64,000 nucleotides of DNA, taken from positions 3,162,001 to 3,226,000 of the forward strand of contig NC_049911.1 in NCBI RefSeq assembly GCF_001411555.2. The letters are read 5' to 3'. This document shows positions 21,746-35,300 of the stretch, one piece after another (within the stretch, counting starts at the first letter, position 1; each line of letters opens with the position of its first letter). The translations under genes and the position numbers were made by a program. The notes under the pieces are model-generated. The model was not told where the DNA came from. It did not search any database and saw only the letters and a list, made by a program, of their open reading frames with translations. This DNA is from Juglans regia (Eukaryota; Streptophyta; Magnoliopsida; Fagales; Juglandaceae).

Positions 21746-22930
21746 GGATAGAAAATCAAGAAGAGAATTAGATTCTCTTTTAATATGTTCAATATCAAAG
21801 TAAAAAATACTTAATATAGCTTGCCATCTAGCAAATATTTGCTTAGCAACCAGATTTTTCACATGTTTAATCAAAACTTATTTGGCTGATTTACAATCTA
21901 TTCTAAGTAAAAACTTTTGATTCAACAAATCATCTTGAAATTTAGAAATACATAATACAATAGCTAATTTTTTTTAATAGTACTATAATTCTTTTGGGCA
22001 GGATTCCAACATCCTAAACGAAATCGAACAATCTGTTTCAAATCAGTTGATGATTTTTGTTTTATAATTCATCCACATCCAAGATCTAAGGCATCTGTTT
22101 CAACAATTTTAAAAGTATGAGGAGATGAGAGTCCTAAGCATGGTAATTTCTTAACATAAGCCTTAATTTGTTTTATAATATTGGTATGTTTTTCTGTCCA
22201 AGGAGGTGGATTCTTTTTTAATTTTTTAAATAATGGTTTCCATAATGGCTTGAGAGATTGATAAAAATCTGCAACATAGTTGAGACTCCCTAAAAATCTC
22301 TGTAATTAATTCTTATCTTTTATTTCATTTAGAAATTTATCAGCAAATTTTATTGCTCTACTAATTGGTGTAATAGTTTCCTGATAGATTTCATGTCCAA
22401 TAAATCTAATTTTTTCTTGGAATAACTTTATTTTTGGTGATGAAACGACTAACCCATTTTGTTTAATGATTTGGACAAAAGTATTTAAATGTTTCCAACG
22501 TTGTTCAATAGATGAGGAGAATATCAATACATCATCTATATAAACTATTGAAAAATGAGTGAAAGTGATAAATATTTCATTCATAATATTTTGAAATTCA
22601 TTAAGTGCATTTTTTAATCCAAAGGGTATAACGTTTCATTCATAACGTCCAAAGGGTACTGTAAATGTCATTTTATAACGGTCTTTTTCAGTAATTTGGA
22701 TTTGATAAAATCCACTTTTCATGTCAAATTTTGAAAATATCGTGGCGTTATATAATCGGGATAATAAATTTTTTTTTATTATGAATTGGGTTTCTAATCT
22801 ATTGTAGTCTTTTATTTAAAGGTTTATAATTGATGACTAGGTCAGGAACTTTCATTTCTAATTCTGTCTATTTTTTAACATAAAATGTAGCACAACTTCA
22901 TGGTGATTTGCTTATCCTAATTAATCATTT
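21745..22930 (-). pseudogene. Pararetrovirus reverse transcriptase-RNase H, broken
   Basis: RT finger/palm blocks lie between 22930 and 22306, with the catalytic YIDD near 22531-22542 in a 92-codon frame. RNase H residues run to about 21745. Upstream of the YIDD frame, one codon is a TGA where the family has tryptophan, and several frame changes occur. The RT would copy viral RNA to DNA; here it is inert. Similarity is to Caulimoviridae rather than to LTR retrotransposons, and no integrase follows. Confidence 0.75.
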
Positions 22931-24400
22931 TGTTAGCAAATCATTAATTTCTTTTTACATAATTCTAATAATTTATTATTAATTTGAATTGGTCTAACTT
23001 TAGTTGGAATATTTTTCTTATAATTTTTTTTTTCATAGGGTAATTCAACTATATGTTGCTTTTTATTTCAGAAAGCATTGGGTAAGTTTGAGCATACTTC
23101 ATTTTCAATTATAGTTTTAAAATTATCAATTTTTTGGGTTAATAATGAGTCTTTTAATTGTTCTTGAATTCTTTTATATTTTAATTTTTGTTTTAAGAAG
23201 TTATCTGTTTCTCCTTTCTTTTAATTATGTTTTTTGTTAAAAAATTAATTTTTTTGGTTAATGAAACTTTCTTTAGAGAGTTAATTTATTTTGATACAGG
23301 GGAAAACAAGAATTTAAATTGAACTTATTGTCCAAATATTTTAGTAAAAATTCATTCTTCTGTTACAGAGAAAGGATAAGCTAGCGTAAGGAATGGATTT
23401 CCTAATATTACTTTAGTATTAATATTTTTTACTAAAATAAATATTATTTTTAAAAAAATTCAATTATTACAGATATGTGCATTAGATAATTTATAATTTA
23501 TATTTAATTTTGTTCCATTGGCTTGCGATAATATTTCTTTTGTTTTTTCAAAATATTTAGAAGGTATTAATCTCTCTTATATACAATTTAAATCTACTCC
23601 TGTATCTAATAGAGCAATTGTAGTGAAAGAAAATTATTGATTAATTGAAACTGTTACTTCAGCATATCATTTTTAAAATTTATCTTATTAAAGATATAAA
23701 TGAAATTGTCTGTTTCATATTTTATAACTAATGTTGAACACTCTCATTGTTCTTTATTATGTTATTTATCATGAAAATTATTTTCCTTTTTTTCTATTTT
23801 TAATAATATATTTTCTTGTAATAATTGTTCATCTGAAACTTCTAATTTAAGATTTGATGTTTTCAAATTTCTGATCTCTTGTTTTATTTTATTGATTTTT
23901 TGTTGTGTATATTGCATTGTAATTTTCCGTTTGTCGATTTTAAATATTCCTTTTATTTCTGAAAAATTGGAAAGTGTTGAAAATGATGTTACCGAAGTAT
24001 TTTGATTATTAAAAGTATCTTTTAACTTTTCTATGTAATCTTTTCTTTATTGAGAGCTACTAATTTTGTCTATTAATCCTAATGTAATATCTTCTTGTTT
24101 TGAAACTATGTTAATGGTTTTATTACAAATACAATTATCTTTATCTAGACAATTATAAATCTATACTTCATCTTCTTTGGATTCACTATCAGAAGATTAC
24201 TCTGAAAAACTTGATTCTTTTAATTGATAGATTTTTTATTTTTCTGAAAAACTATCTTTCTCTTCACTTGAATGTATTATAAAAATATCTAGTTATTTAT
24301 CTTTTAATGCTTCAGATATATCTAGTTCATTAATCTATTGTTTGACTTTACAATTTGATTTATAATCTCTAACTTTTATAATTTTACATATGGTGATATA
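22930..24400 (-). pseudogene. Pararetrovirus protease and coat-protein region, heavily degraded
   Basis: A short piece encodes ALLDTGVD (DTG codons at 23598-23606), the aspartic protease signature, in the correct place upstream of the RT. Between about 23700 and 24400 the minus strand is rich in Asp/Glu/Lys/Ser codons with many stops, which suits a decayed coat-protein region. No clean zinc knuckle could be read. Confidence 0.5.
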
Positions 24401-24611
24401 ATAAGTAATATTAATAAAACTGAATTAACTATGTGCAACCATTTAAGATTAAAAAAATAAATAGAGAAATAAAAGAAATTTGCTAAAAAAGAATTAGGTA
24501 CCTTTTGTGAACAGTTTGGTTATATCCTATTATTAAGCTATTCAAGAAGACACAAAAAAGTAAAAAAGTTTATAAGAATTATTCTAATAAAAAACGAATA
24601 TACAAAAAATC

Positions 24612-25440
24612 CTATAAAAAGATAAAAGATAAACAAACATATAATAAACCACTAAAAAATCTTAAAAGGATTATGAGAGGTGAATGCTTTATCAGGATGA
24701 CTAACAGTATATACTGGTGTATCAATAATATTTTCAGGAATAATCTCCTGAATCTATGTGTCAAGACTCTGGGATCTAGTATCAAAATATCTGGTGTCAA
24801 AATTTTGAGATTTATTATAAGAGATTGATGTAAGAACAGATCTGGGTGTATGATAACTAAATGGTGCTGAAAAAGAATAATGTGAAAAATATATTCTAAA
24901 AGGTTGAAAAGCTATCTGGATTGTTCCGTCCACTTTTTGATCTATATATTCATGATCATCCTTAAAATTATTTTCTATCTTAGGTAATATGGTAATATTT
25001 TCTAATTGCCATTCATTAGGAAGAATAATTTGATTCCAATTGATTTGTTTAGGAATTTGTATGCTAAACTTTTGTGTACTAGATTGTAATAATAATGTAT
25101 ATCCTTTTGGATTGATAATAAGAGCTTGTGGTTCTAATGTTGTTTTCATTAATTTATAATGGATCATATAAACTACTATTAAAGGATGTGATACTTTCAT
25201 CATTTGATAATCATTTGTTTAAATATTTAATGTTAAAACATGTAAAATATTAGCATCGAATAATGAAAGAGAATAATTGAGATAACAATTAAAATAAACT
25301 GGTCATTCGAACAGGCTTGATTCTACCATTCTAAGTAATTAATCATGAAAATTATAGTGTCTTCTGTCTGTCTTGCTTAATACATTAATATGTGATTGTT
25401 TTGAGGTATATGCAACATTACTAATAGTTAATTTTTCTAA
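24612..25440 (-). pseudogene. Pararetrovirus movement-protein region, unit 2
   Basis: A 149-codon frame (25203-24754) plus flanking broken pieces. Blocks such as QIPKQINWNQI and IQIAFQPFRIYF match the parallel piece at 18066-18740. It would mediate cell-to-cell movement in a live virus. It is interrupted on both sides by stops. Upstream, similarity to virus continues to about 25515, where an inverted promoter segment abuts. Confidence 0.6.
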
Positions 25441-25514
25441 TTTACTAGAGATTTGTTTCAATAAATCATTTTTGTTTTTGAAAAAAATAATTTTTAAATG
25501 AGATGGAATAATTA

Positions 25515-25800
25515 GCAAACTACGACCCTTACTACTTTCTCAATTAGTCAGCATGACAGATGAAAATTGTCATGAATATTATCTCTCTAGAAGATTATTA
25601 TTCATGTCAGATTATTATCCAGAAAAACAACAAATGATTTTGTATATACTAGTTTACGTGTCCTACACTGTGTTAGTTTGTTTTTAGTGACTGTTGATAC
25701 TGTTCTTGTTTTTAGTGTCGGCTTGTATTGTTCATATATTATTAGAATCACTGTTTTGTACTGTTCTAGTGTCAATATAAAGAGATTTGTTTATGGTAGA
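25515..25800 (+). repeat. Inverted copy of the pararetrovirus promoter region
   Basis: The plus strand here matches the minus strand of 20560-20290 (shared blocks: ACTTTCTCAATTAGTCAGC, AAACAACAAATGA, GTACTGTTCTAGTGT). A roughly 20-base gap relative to the other copy lies near 25527. It is therefore oriented against the adjacent movement-protein region. Confidence 0.75.
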
Positions 25801-25919
25801 CAATTGATTTGATTTATATATCTCAAATCATATAAAGAAAGATATATTAATTTGTATTTTCTCTAAATCCTCGTAATATTTTTCTTAAATATAATCTCTT
25901 TTTATTTTTGTAAAAATTG

Positions 25920-26110
25920 AAAAAAATACTATTCTTTTATGATTATTTTCTTCTTTCAAATAATATTGTTTGAGACATTTTTTGTTAATTTTAAATTATT
26001 ATTTATTCAGGATATATATTTAGGCATCATCTCCAATTACTATTATGGTCCATTATACAATTATAAAAATAATAATATAATCACCAATGATTTTGATTTT
26101 AAGGTTCGTA
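25920..26110 (-). pseudogene. Small pararetrovirus fragment
   Basis: 25,960-26,035 resembles 18,080-18,160 (movement-protein end, ATCTCCAATTAC block). 26083-26100 is a degraded copy of the primer-binding-site block (TCACCAATGATTTTGATTTT against TCACCAATGGCTCTGATACT). It marks the right edge of the viral locus. Confidence 0.45.
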
Positions 26111-26383
26111 AGAAATAATATTTTATTATTTATTTTAAATTATTTTAAATTAATTAAGATATTATATAACTTTATTAAAAAATATTTGTAACATAAATAA
26201 AATTTATTTTAAATAAAATTGTAAAAACTTATGCACTAGTTTATCATTACTTTTCGCTTTGTTTACCTTCCCCACTTTTCTTCTACTTCGAAGTTCTGGA
26301 GCTCGGAATCAGAAGTAGGGTTTTGCTCAGAATCAGAATTGGGCTAATCTGTGAATTACGTCAAGAATCTTTCTTCTATTTCA

Positions 26384-29300
26384 ATGGCTCACACCAGTGA
26401 TAATGTAAGTTTTAAGTCTCTTACCATTACTTTCTCAACCTAAAAATTTCATCACATTTTTTCTTTTTATGTTACTGACAGAATATTACAACTTAGTAGA
26501 AATCCGAATCATACTTTTTATTTTCACTATCTATTGTTTTCTCTGTGTTCTTTTTTGGGTGTTGACAATAACGTGTTCTTTTTTTCGTAATTGTTTGTGT
26601 AGGTTGTTGGGGTTGATAACACCTTCAGAAGAAAATTTGATCGGGACGAATATTTGGAACGAGCGAGGGAACGTGAAAAACAGGTTTTTCTAAATCAAAG
26701 TTTCCAATTCTCCCTTTTTGGTTAAGGTTGTTCGATTTTCTGATTAACGCCCCTTGGTTGATTCTGCTTATCTTGTGTTGTATATAGGAGGCGGAGTCGC
26801 GGGGTAAATCTAAATGTGAGTAATGTAATCCGAAAATCTTCTTTCTTTTGTATTTGTTTCTTATTTGGTGGATTTATCTACATCTGTGTTAACGTTAGAG
26901 AAATGGGTTGGCTGGTTTTGTTACAGCCAGAGGCCCTCCAGTGCAGAGGAAGCCCTTGAAACACAGGGATTATGAAGTGGACCTTGACTCTCGCTTGGGA
27001 AAAACTCAGGTGTGTCGCTGTTTTTATATCTTGGACCCTGCTACAGCTACCGAGGATCTCACCGAGAAGGCAAAATTTTTTTTTTTTCAAAATTTATTTT
27101 AAACCCCTTAAACATTTAAAAAAAAAAATTCACAAATTCGTTAAAAAACATTTCCTTAACCATTACGTTAAAAAAAAAAAAAAAATCAAATCAGTGACGA
27201 TCCTCGGTGGCCCAAGCATTATTCTTATATCTTTTCTAGATATGCATTGTCTTTCTGCTAGGACCTTTTTGGTTGTAAGTTGTACTTTTTGGTAGACCAT
27301 TTCTTATATGACAGCTCAATATGGTGTTTATGACTTTGATTCCGCTTGTCTACTGGAGTACTATCGATTCCGATAAGCAATTGTTAAAGGGAGTTGTTCA
27401 GTAGGTTCCTGGTTATGTATGCCGTATAATCCATGGAACATGATAAACTTGTGGCTTTTTCTAGAGGAAAGAAAAAACCACAATAGATGGCAAGAGTATT
27501 ACAATGAAACTGGTTATCATATCTTACAGAATTGGTTTTTAGAATTCGTTAATTAAACTTGTGGCTTTTTCTAGAGAAAAGAAAAAAAAAACACAATAGA
27601 TGGCAAGAGTATTACAATGAAACTGGTTATCACATCGTACAGAATAGGTTTTTAGACTTTGTTAATTAATTCTTGAGTGTTTGATTGGTGGGAATTTCAA
27701 AGGTTGTGGTTAATCTGTATAATGCTGGTAGATGTGCCACTTTTGAGAACCCAGAATAATTTTTACTAATGTAATTGTGCAACTTGATGCAATTTTACAT
27801 GATAATTGACCGTAACTTGCTGGATTTCTGATTTTTTATACCTATTGAGGTGTTGACTATTTGGTTAGCTCTCTGCTCCAGTTTTGTAACATGCCCGTGA
27901 TCTGTGAAGCCAGATTTCTCAAGAATGATTAAGATTTGGGATTGGCACTGCTGGTACTTGCAGATTGGGACAATATTATAATATGCTAGGTGTCTCCCTA
28001 TGCTGCTTTTTATGCTGTTTTTATGAGGATAATGGTAGGACTTATCCCTCTTTGGAAGGGGATTCAGTCGGTGGAGTGACATCACCCTACCGATATAGAG
28101 GTATCAAAACTTTGAAGCAAGCATGCAAGATATAATGGGCTTGGATATATATATATATTGGCCTTAAACAGTTTCCTTTATGGACTTTGGATTTTTTATA
28201 AGAGGAGTTCTAGGTTCACAGAGGGATCTCACAAAAGTATAGTTCACAAAGTGATGTGCCTAGATGTGATATGTTAGATTTTTTTTATAGTAAAAGAACA
28301 TTACATTTTGATGTACGACAACAATCCACATTAGTTGCGAACTCTATTGTTGCGAGATCTTTTTGTGAACCAAATATTTCTCTTTCTATAAATCTGCCAA
28401 GGCCATTAATCCTTTTCTTGGAGATTTACCATAAAATTTTGGATCCTGAGCTTGGCATGTTCTAGATTTTGAATTTGTTCTATACAAATTTTCATGGGTT
28501 TATACCATCATAACCCTAATCGTTTGGGGGCATGTTTTGCTTCTTGCTTGCATTTATTTTTATTTGTTTCCTGCCTGATAAGTTTCCTGGCACAATAGCA
28601 TGCCTTTCTGTTTCCCTTTAGTTTCAAAAGGATGAAACATCTTTCAGCATTTTATGTTGAGTATTTTATGCATGGGTCTTTGATTGGCAAAATTATTGAC
28701 CTTATTATATCATTTTTTATTTTTGCAGGTTGTTACTCCAGTGGCACCCTTAAGTCAGCAGGTATGCAACCATATTTTTGTTTTCTTATAAGTAAAATAA
28801 TAGCCAGTATGCAAACATGTTCTCATGTGTCCCTTGTCACCATATGGTTATTGATGATTCTACCTTTTGAATGTACAATTTTATTTTTCGTATGGCCTCC
28901 TAATCAAAATTACCATTTTTTTAAAGTTTTGGGTGCTATTTTGATACTTGTTCAATGTTTGTTAGGATGAGGGTGGTGTAACACACTGTGGTTTTCAAGA
29001 CAAATCTCTGGCAAGGGCCTGTTTAATTTTATTTTTTAAGTGATTCAATCTTAAAATTTGGTTAGATTATCAAATTAGTGTTTGGTTGAACTAAGCACAA
29101 GACTAAAATTTTTAAACTAACAAATTGAATACATCACAATTAAACAGGGTAATCTGATTGTGATGTAATGGATTATTCAATAAATGAAAATCAAGTTGAA
29201 GAATCCAAACCAAGAGGCCTAAATCTTGTCACTCCTCACCAATCCTGGTTGAGCTAGGTGAGTGCCATGATAGTTATAAAAACCAAGATCGATCAAGCTA

Positions 29301-32300
29301 ATCTAGGCCCTTTATCCCACAGACTTTTATTTTAAGCGGTAAGCTCACTCACTTGGCTGTGTTGACTGTAAATGTCTATATCAATGAATAAAAAAACACC
29401 TCCATTAAGATATTAGATTTGTTTTGCCGAAGGGAATACTAGAACTTGTGAAGGTAAAATCTGTTGTCTGTATCGCTAGATCCAAACTATCGAAAAGCTA
29501 TTCTTATGAATCCCATTTCTCATCTTGGGTTTCCCTGTGGTACTTTCGACAATTGCTTGGTTGAGGAAGATGATATTGCTCATGGGGGATTTCTGAAATG
29601 TCTTAAACCTTGTGGTTAATGTACATCTCAAATGACTTAATTTTAATTACTTTACTAAGAATGGAACACTTTTTTTTTTTTTTGAACAAGGAATGCTCTC
29701 CTTAATTTATTAATAACCCTCGCTTAAGGCGGAGGAAAACCAACATTACATCGATCCACCAATAAACCAATACCACAAAAAGACAATACCAAACCAAAAG
29801 TAAAGAAAAAACACAAGATTTCTACAGCCGAAAATTTGGGAGCCCCGTTTTATCTAGCCGAATAATCCCCTTCAACAACCTTGGCAAATTCTGATCACCT
29901 TCATAACAAATACACCTCTCTTCCTCCCCTTGTCTTGTAAGAAAATCCGCCGCTTGGTTACCTTCGCAAAATTGATGCCCCACCATGAAATTAACACCTT
30001 GAAGCTCCTTGAGTAAGTCATCCCAAAAATCCCACAAGTATCACAAAGAACATCTTCCCCCAGTGAGCCAATCCACCACCAATCTGGAATCACTCTCAAT
30101 GACCACATTGAAAATATTTAGCTTTTTGCACAATACAACCCCCTCCTTAATAGCCCTTAACTCTGCCTCATTATTAGTACCATGACCAAAGTGAGCTGAA
30201 AAAGCCCCTTGGACCTTGCTGAAATTGTCCCTGATCACGCCTCCTCCCCCACAACTTCCCGGATTGCCACGACATCTCCCATCACAGTTTAATTTCATCT
30301 AACTAGTAGGTGGTCTCTTCCAAGCAACCAGACGGAGACGACGGACGTGTTAGACTGGCTGAGGCACATCGAGATTGCTAAGAAGCTGCATGTCATGCGA
30401 AGAGAGAGGCCCAGTTGCCGTGATTTCCCCTGCCAACACTCGAAGCCAATATTTCACCGACGACCATACATTTTCGGCTGAGTCTTTCACTCCTTCCATC
30501 CTAGCCTTACACCTCCTCGTCCACAATTTCCAAGTGATCAAACATGGCAATAAACTGAGCATCAGACCTTTGACAGTGGACCTTCTTGCACAACGAAACC
30601 AATTCGACATTTTGGCCCACCAAGATTGCAAACGCAGATGTGGGATCCCCAGCTCGTTACTAGCTTTTTCCCTTACCTGGTTAGCAAACTCCCCCATGCA
30701 CAAGACATGATCTAAAGATTCTGGAGCTTTTCTTGTGCAACAGTCACATCATGAAGCCAACGACATGCCCCTGCCTTGCACTCTATCATCCACCACTAGA
30801 GCTCGAAACCTTGCTTTCCACACACACAAAGACACCCTTTTAGGAAGCAATTGGTGCCAAATCCACTCTTGCCACTGTAATGGTTCCCCTTTAAGCCGGA
30901 CCACTTCCCAAGCACTTGCCGAAGAGAAAATTCCATCCTTAGATGGCTTCCAGATAAAAACGTTTGAACCTTCTCTACCCATTGAAATTTTCGGAACAAT
31001 CTCAGCCGTGATCTCTTCACCAACCAGATCCACTAGCCTATCATAATCCCAGGAACTAGCAGACCAACAATCTTTTATTTGCAGCGAATTGTTTTGAATG
31101 TCATCCACACACACGGAAAGAGGTCCTGAAGCAAGCCATCTGTCATGCCAAAACGACGTGTTTCCACCTCGCACTAAAACCTGGATGTTCTCAGTGACCT
31201 CAGGTAAAACCAAAACAATGGATTTTCAGAGCCGGGATCCCGATGAGTTCGCAGGGGCGAGGACAACAGGCCTAGACTTTTAAGTATTTTGTATGAAAAA
31301 AATCAGTCCACATGTTCTTCATTGACATAATCCTCCATGCAAACTTCATGTGCAGCGAACGTTGGACTTCTTTAAAGTCCCGCAAGCCCAAACCTCCCTC
31401 CTTTGTAGGCTTACACAACTTTGACCAAGCTCTTCATTTCATCCGCTGAACACCATTGACATCCCCCCAAAAGAAACTAGCTAAAATAGAATTAATTTGC
31501 TTGATGGTAACCAAAGGCACACTTGTTACCGAGGAGATGTATAGTCATACTCGAAGGTACATGTCTTAACAAAATCAACCTTCCCCCTTGTGAAAGAATT
31601 TTTAACTTCCACCTTGCCACCTTGTTACGAATTTTAGCCACAAGAGGTTCCAAAATTCTGGCCGTTAGTCTCCCCACAACCAGCTGTGCACCCAAATATG
31701 TCATAGGAAAATTTCCTTCCTTGAAACTTGTCATTCTCATCAAAGCATGCTTACGTGAAATATTAATAAACTTTGAAGGGTAAAAAGCAGATTTTTCTTT
31801 ACTAATCTACTGGCCTGACCATCTTTCATAAAGATCTAGCGTCTCAATGAGCCTCTTAATAGACCTTCTCCCACCATTAACAAAAACTAAAAGATCATCT
31901 GCATATAATAAATGGGAAACCAAAGAAGCTCCTATTGGATGGTAAAATCTACCAATCCGACCCTCTTCAAAATTCTTCCTTAACAAACGGGACAAAACTT
32001 CCTCCATCACAATAAATAGATAAGGAGATAAATGATCTTCTTGCCGTAAGCCCCGAACAGGTTGGAAAAAACCTTTGAAAGTTTCATTCATCATGATTGA
32101 GAACCAAGGGAACTTAACACACTCCCCAATCAACTTGCAAAAATTGTTAGAGAAGCCAAAACCTTTTAGCACCGCTAGAAGAAAACCACAGTCCACCTGA
32201 TCATACGTCTTAGTCATGTCAAGTTTTACCATCACATTGCCGCCCACGGATTTCTTATTCAAAGAATGCACCATTTCTTGAGCAAGCGTAATATTTTCAA

Positions 32301-35300
32301 AAATATTACGCCCTGGCACAAAAGCACCGCTCAGGAGAAACCAACTTATTTAACATCCCTGTCATCCTCTTAACAATAATCTTCGAAAAAATGTTGTAGG
32401 CCACAGAGCAAAAACTAATAGGTCGGAATTTATCAAAACTTTTTGGCTCTTGAACTTTAGGAATAAGAACAATGAAAGATGATGAATAAAACTTGAGGCA
32501 ACGGTGTACCACGGAAAAATTCACCAGCCGCCTCCACCACATATTTTTTAACAATATCCCAACAAGCAATATAAAATGCAGATCCGAAACCATATGGCCC
32601 TGGGCTACTATATTTAGGAATGGAAAATAGTGCTTCTTTTACCTCTTCCTCCGACAGATCCATACAAAGCATATGATTATCTCCTGCCGTGATACTGACT
32701 TCCAGTAACGACGACAAATCCGCAGGTTCCACACTTGAAGTTTCCATGGAAAGTCTTTAAAATAATTCGTGGCACTGATGTGAATTTCTTCCGGATTGTC
32801 CAACACCCTCCCGTCTGAAAGAACCATTCTAGAAATAACTACTTGTTTCTAGCGTTGGTTGATCACCAAATGATAATACTTTGTGTTTTGTTCACCTTCA
32901 ACCATCCACTTCATTTTTGCAATCTGACCCAATCTCGTCGCCTCTCTTCTCTCCCACATATCGAGTTCTATCTTGGTCAACAAATAGTCGGCTTCTACCT
33001 CATGAGAATAGCCAGATTGAAGCTGGTGCTCCAGAGTTTCAACTCTCTCTTGAAGTTCTCTTAACATAAAATCCACCCTAGCAAAGACCGATTTATTCCA
33101 AGCCCGTAATGCAAGTTTTGTCCGCTTAAGCCACGCCACAAGTTTCAGAAGACCAGTAATAGAATCCGGTCTATTCCAAGCCTCTTCTACGCACGCCGAG
33201 AAGCCTTCATGTGAGCACCACATGTTTTGAAAGCGAAAAGGTGGAGGACCATAGGATGCTAACGGTCTATCAAAATACACCACCATTGGGCAGTGGTTAG
33301 AAGTCTTCCTCCCCAAGTAATCAAGCTGGCCAAGAGTAAATTGACTAGAAAAATTATTATTGATGACCGCCCTATCCAACCGTGCCCAGCTTCTTGATCT
33401 CTCCTCATGTCCATTACACCAAGACATATGTCTCCCTCCATGAGAAAGTTCAAATAGGCCACACCTATCTAAATAACCATTGAAATTTGTCATAGAAGAC
33501 AACGGCCTAGGATTTCCGCCAATTCTCTCATTGTCATTACGAATAGCATTGAAGTCCCCTACCACTAGCTAAGGATGATTTGCCACCTGAACCTCTTCCA
33601 AATCTTTCCATAATTCTCTTCTTTCAACTTGATTACATTTGGCATACACAAAAGTCACTAAAAACTTTTTATTCTCCAAGATAAACCACCCAGTAACCAT
33701 TTGTGCAGACTTACACAGCACCTCAAAAGCTTGTTCATCTCTCGATAAAATCCATAACTTGCCCCCTTCAGCTTTATTGGAGTAGAAAAAATTAAAAGAT
33801 GAGCTTACCCAGGAGATGCATGCGACACTCCTCAGCAAAAGGCTTAGAAATCGCCACTAAAGATACACTTTTCTTGGTAACTAAACTTTTCAACCGCTTT
33901 CTTGATCGGCCTAACCCCTTCACATTCCAGAACAATATTGTATCATTCATAGATTAAGTTTTTGAGGACGGGAGTGCACCTGTTGAGATTTCTTTACTGC
34001 CGTCTTAATAAGACCCGTCGACTAATCAGATAACCTTCGGGGATCAACGTCAGAATCATAAATCTTATCCTTACCCAGCCTCAAAATTCGGTCATCCACC
34101 TCTCGATCCGAAGAGTAGTCAGGCACAACAACACTTTGTGGTGCATTAGCCCTATCCAGGACCCCTTCTGAAGACGCCATTTTATCCAAAGGCTCACGAA
34201 CCTCCATCATCTCATCCTCAAGTACTGCCAGCACTACTTCCCCCTGAACATCATTTTCATTAAAATTCTTGCTAGGCTCCTCATCACACCAAACCTCCAC
34301 ACACACAACATCACTAGCCTCGACCTGCACCCTTCCAGCACTCAACACATCACCATACACATCCCCCTGTGATCACTCCGTAAAGAATCCTGCACGACCC
34401 CCTCGACACTCACTACTTTTTCCCCTTCAGAAATTTGCACAGCATTGTTCGTATTCTCATTCATGTTACCCAACACCCCTTTATCAGATTTCAGTTGCCA
34501 AATCTTTTTCGCCTTATGTTTTACCTCCCCTTGTCTCCTCTCCCCAACCCTATAGACCACCGACGTGTGCACTTGATGGAAACATTTTTGACAATAAAAA
34601 CCAAGTTTTTCATGCTTGGCTTCCTGCTATATTCTTTTCGACGGTGAAAAAACAATTAGGAAACCCTGCACCGGCTCCACAGTCAGGTCCACTTCCACAC
34701 AAATACGTGCCCCCGAAGCCCTAGTTTGATCGAGTGTTGCATTATCCGTCCCTAGGTATCAACCAAATCATGCTAATATCTATAAGCAATCCTTCCTATA
34801 CAAGTGCATTGGCAACCCTAGTAGACAAATTCATTGAGGAGCCAATGGAGATTCCTTGTGCAAGTCAAACTCTTTCGTCCTTTTGAAAAGCCGAAAAGTA
34901 TAACCCCCCACCATGCACAAAATCACGTTCATTTTTCATTAAGATCAAAACATGATATTTATCCATAAAACTTGTTGTTGGGATCTCTAGCTACCCCCAC
35001 GTCTTAACAACTGCAAGCCGAATATCATCAATAGAAGGTTGAGATCACATGAACTTCATAACTAAAGCAAACCGAAAGTCTTCTGCTGCCTTTGCCATTT
35101 CTGGTTCCGAAAAATTAAATCCAAATTTCCAGTCGATCTCCACCGGAAACCGCATAGGTACCTTGAAAGCAGGGGAATCTGCCGTACGGGACACCGCTTG
35201 AGCGTAAGAAACCACCCCCGAGCCACCCTGTTCAACAGGCCCCACCAACGGCAAAACCATCGGAGGGGCTACGGTTGCCGACATGGGCGAACCCTAGCAA

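Larger units (their letters stand above)
18050..25520 (-). mobile_element. Endogenous pararetrovirus (Caulimoviridae-type), decayed, about 1.3 genome units in tandem
   Basis: Minus-strand viral-like blocks in genome order: movement-protein region (about 25440-24612), coat/protease region (24400-23500), RT and RNase H (22930-21745), a downstream frame (21745-21104) and a promoter region (20560-20280). After these come a leader with a tRNA-Met primer-binding site (about 19956) and a second, shorter movement-protein region (18740-18066). Repetition of the movement-protein block after the promoter means a circular genome was integrated as a tandem or over-length copy. All frames are broken by stops and frameshifts, so this is a fossil. 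No integrase is present, in keeping with the family. Genus is unclear; the layout (polyprotein plus downstream frame) would suit Florendovirus-like elements. Confidence 0.75.
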
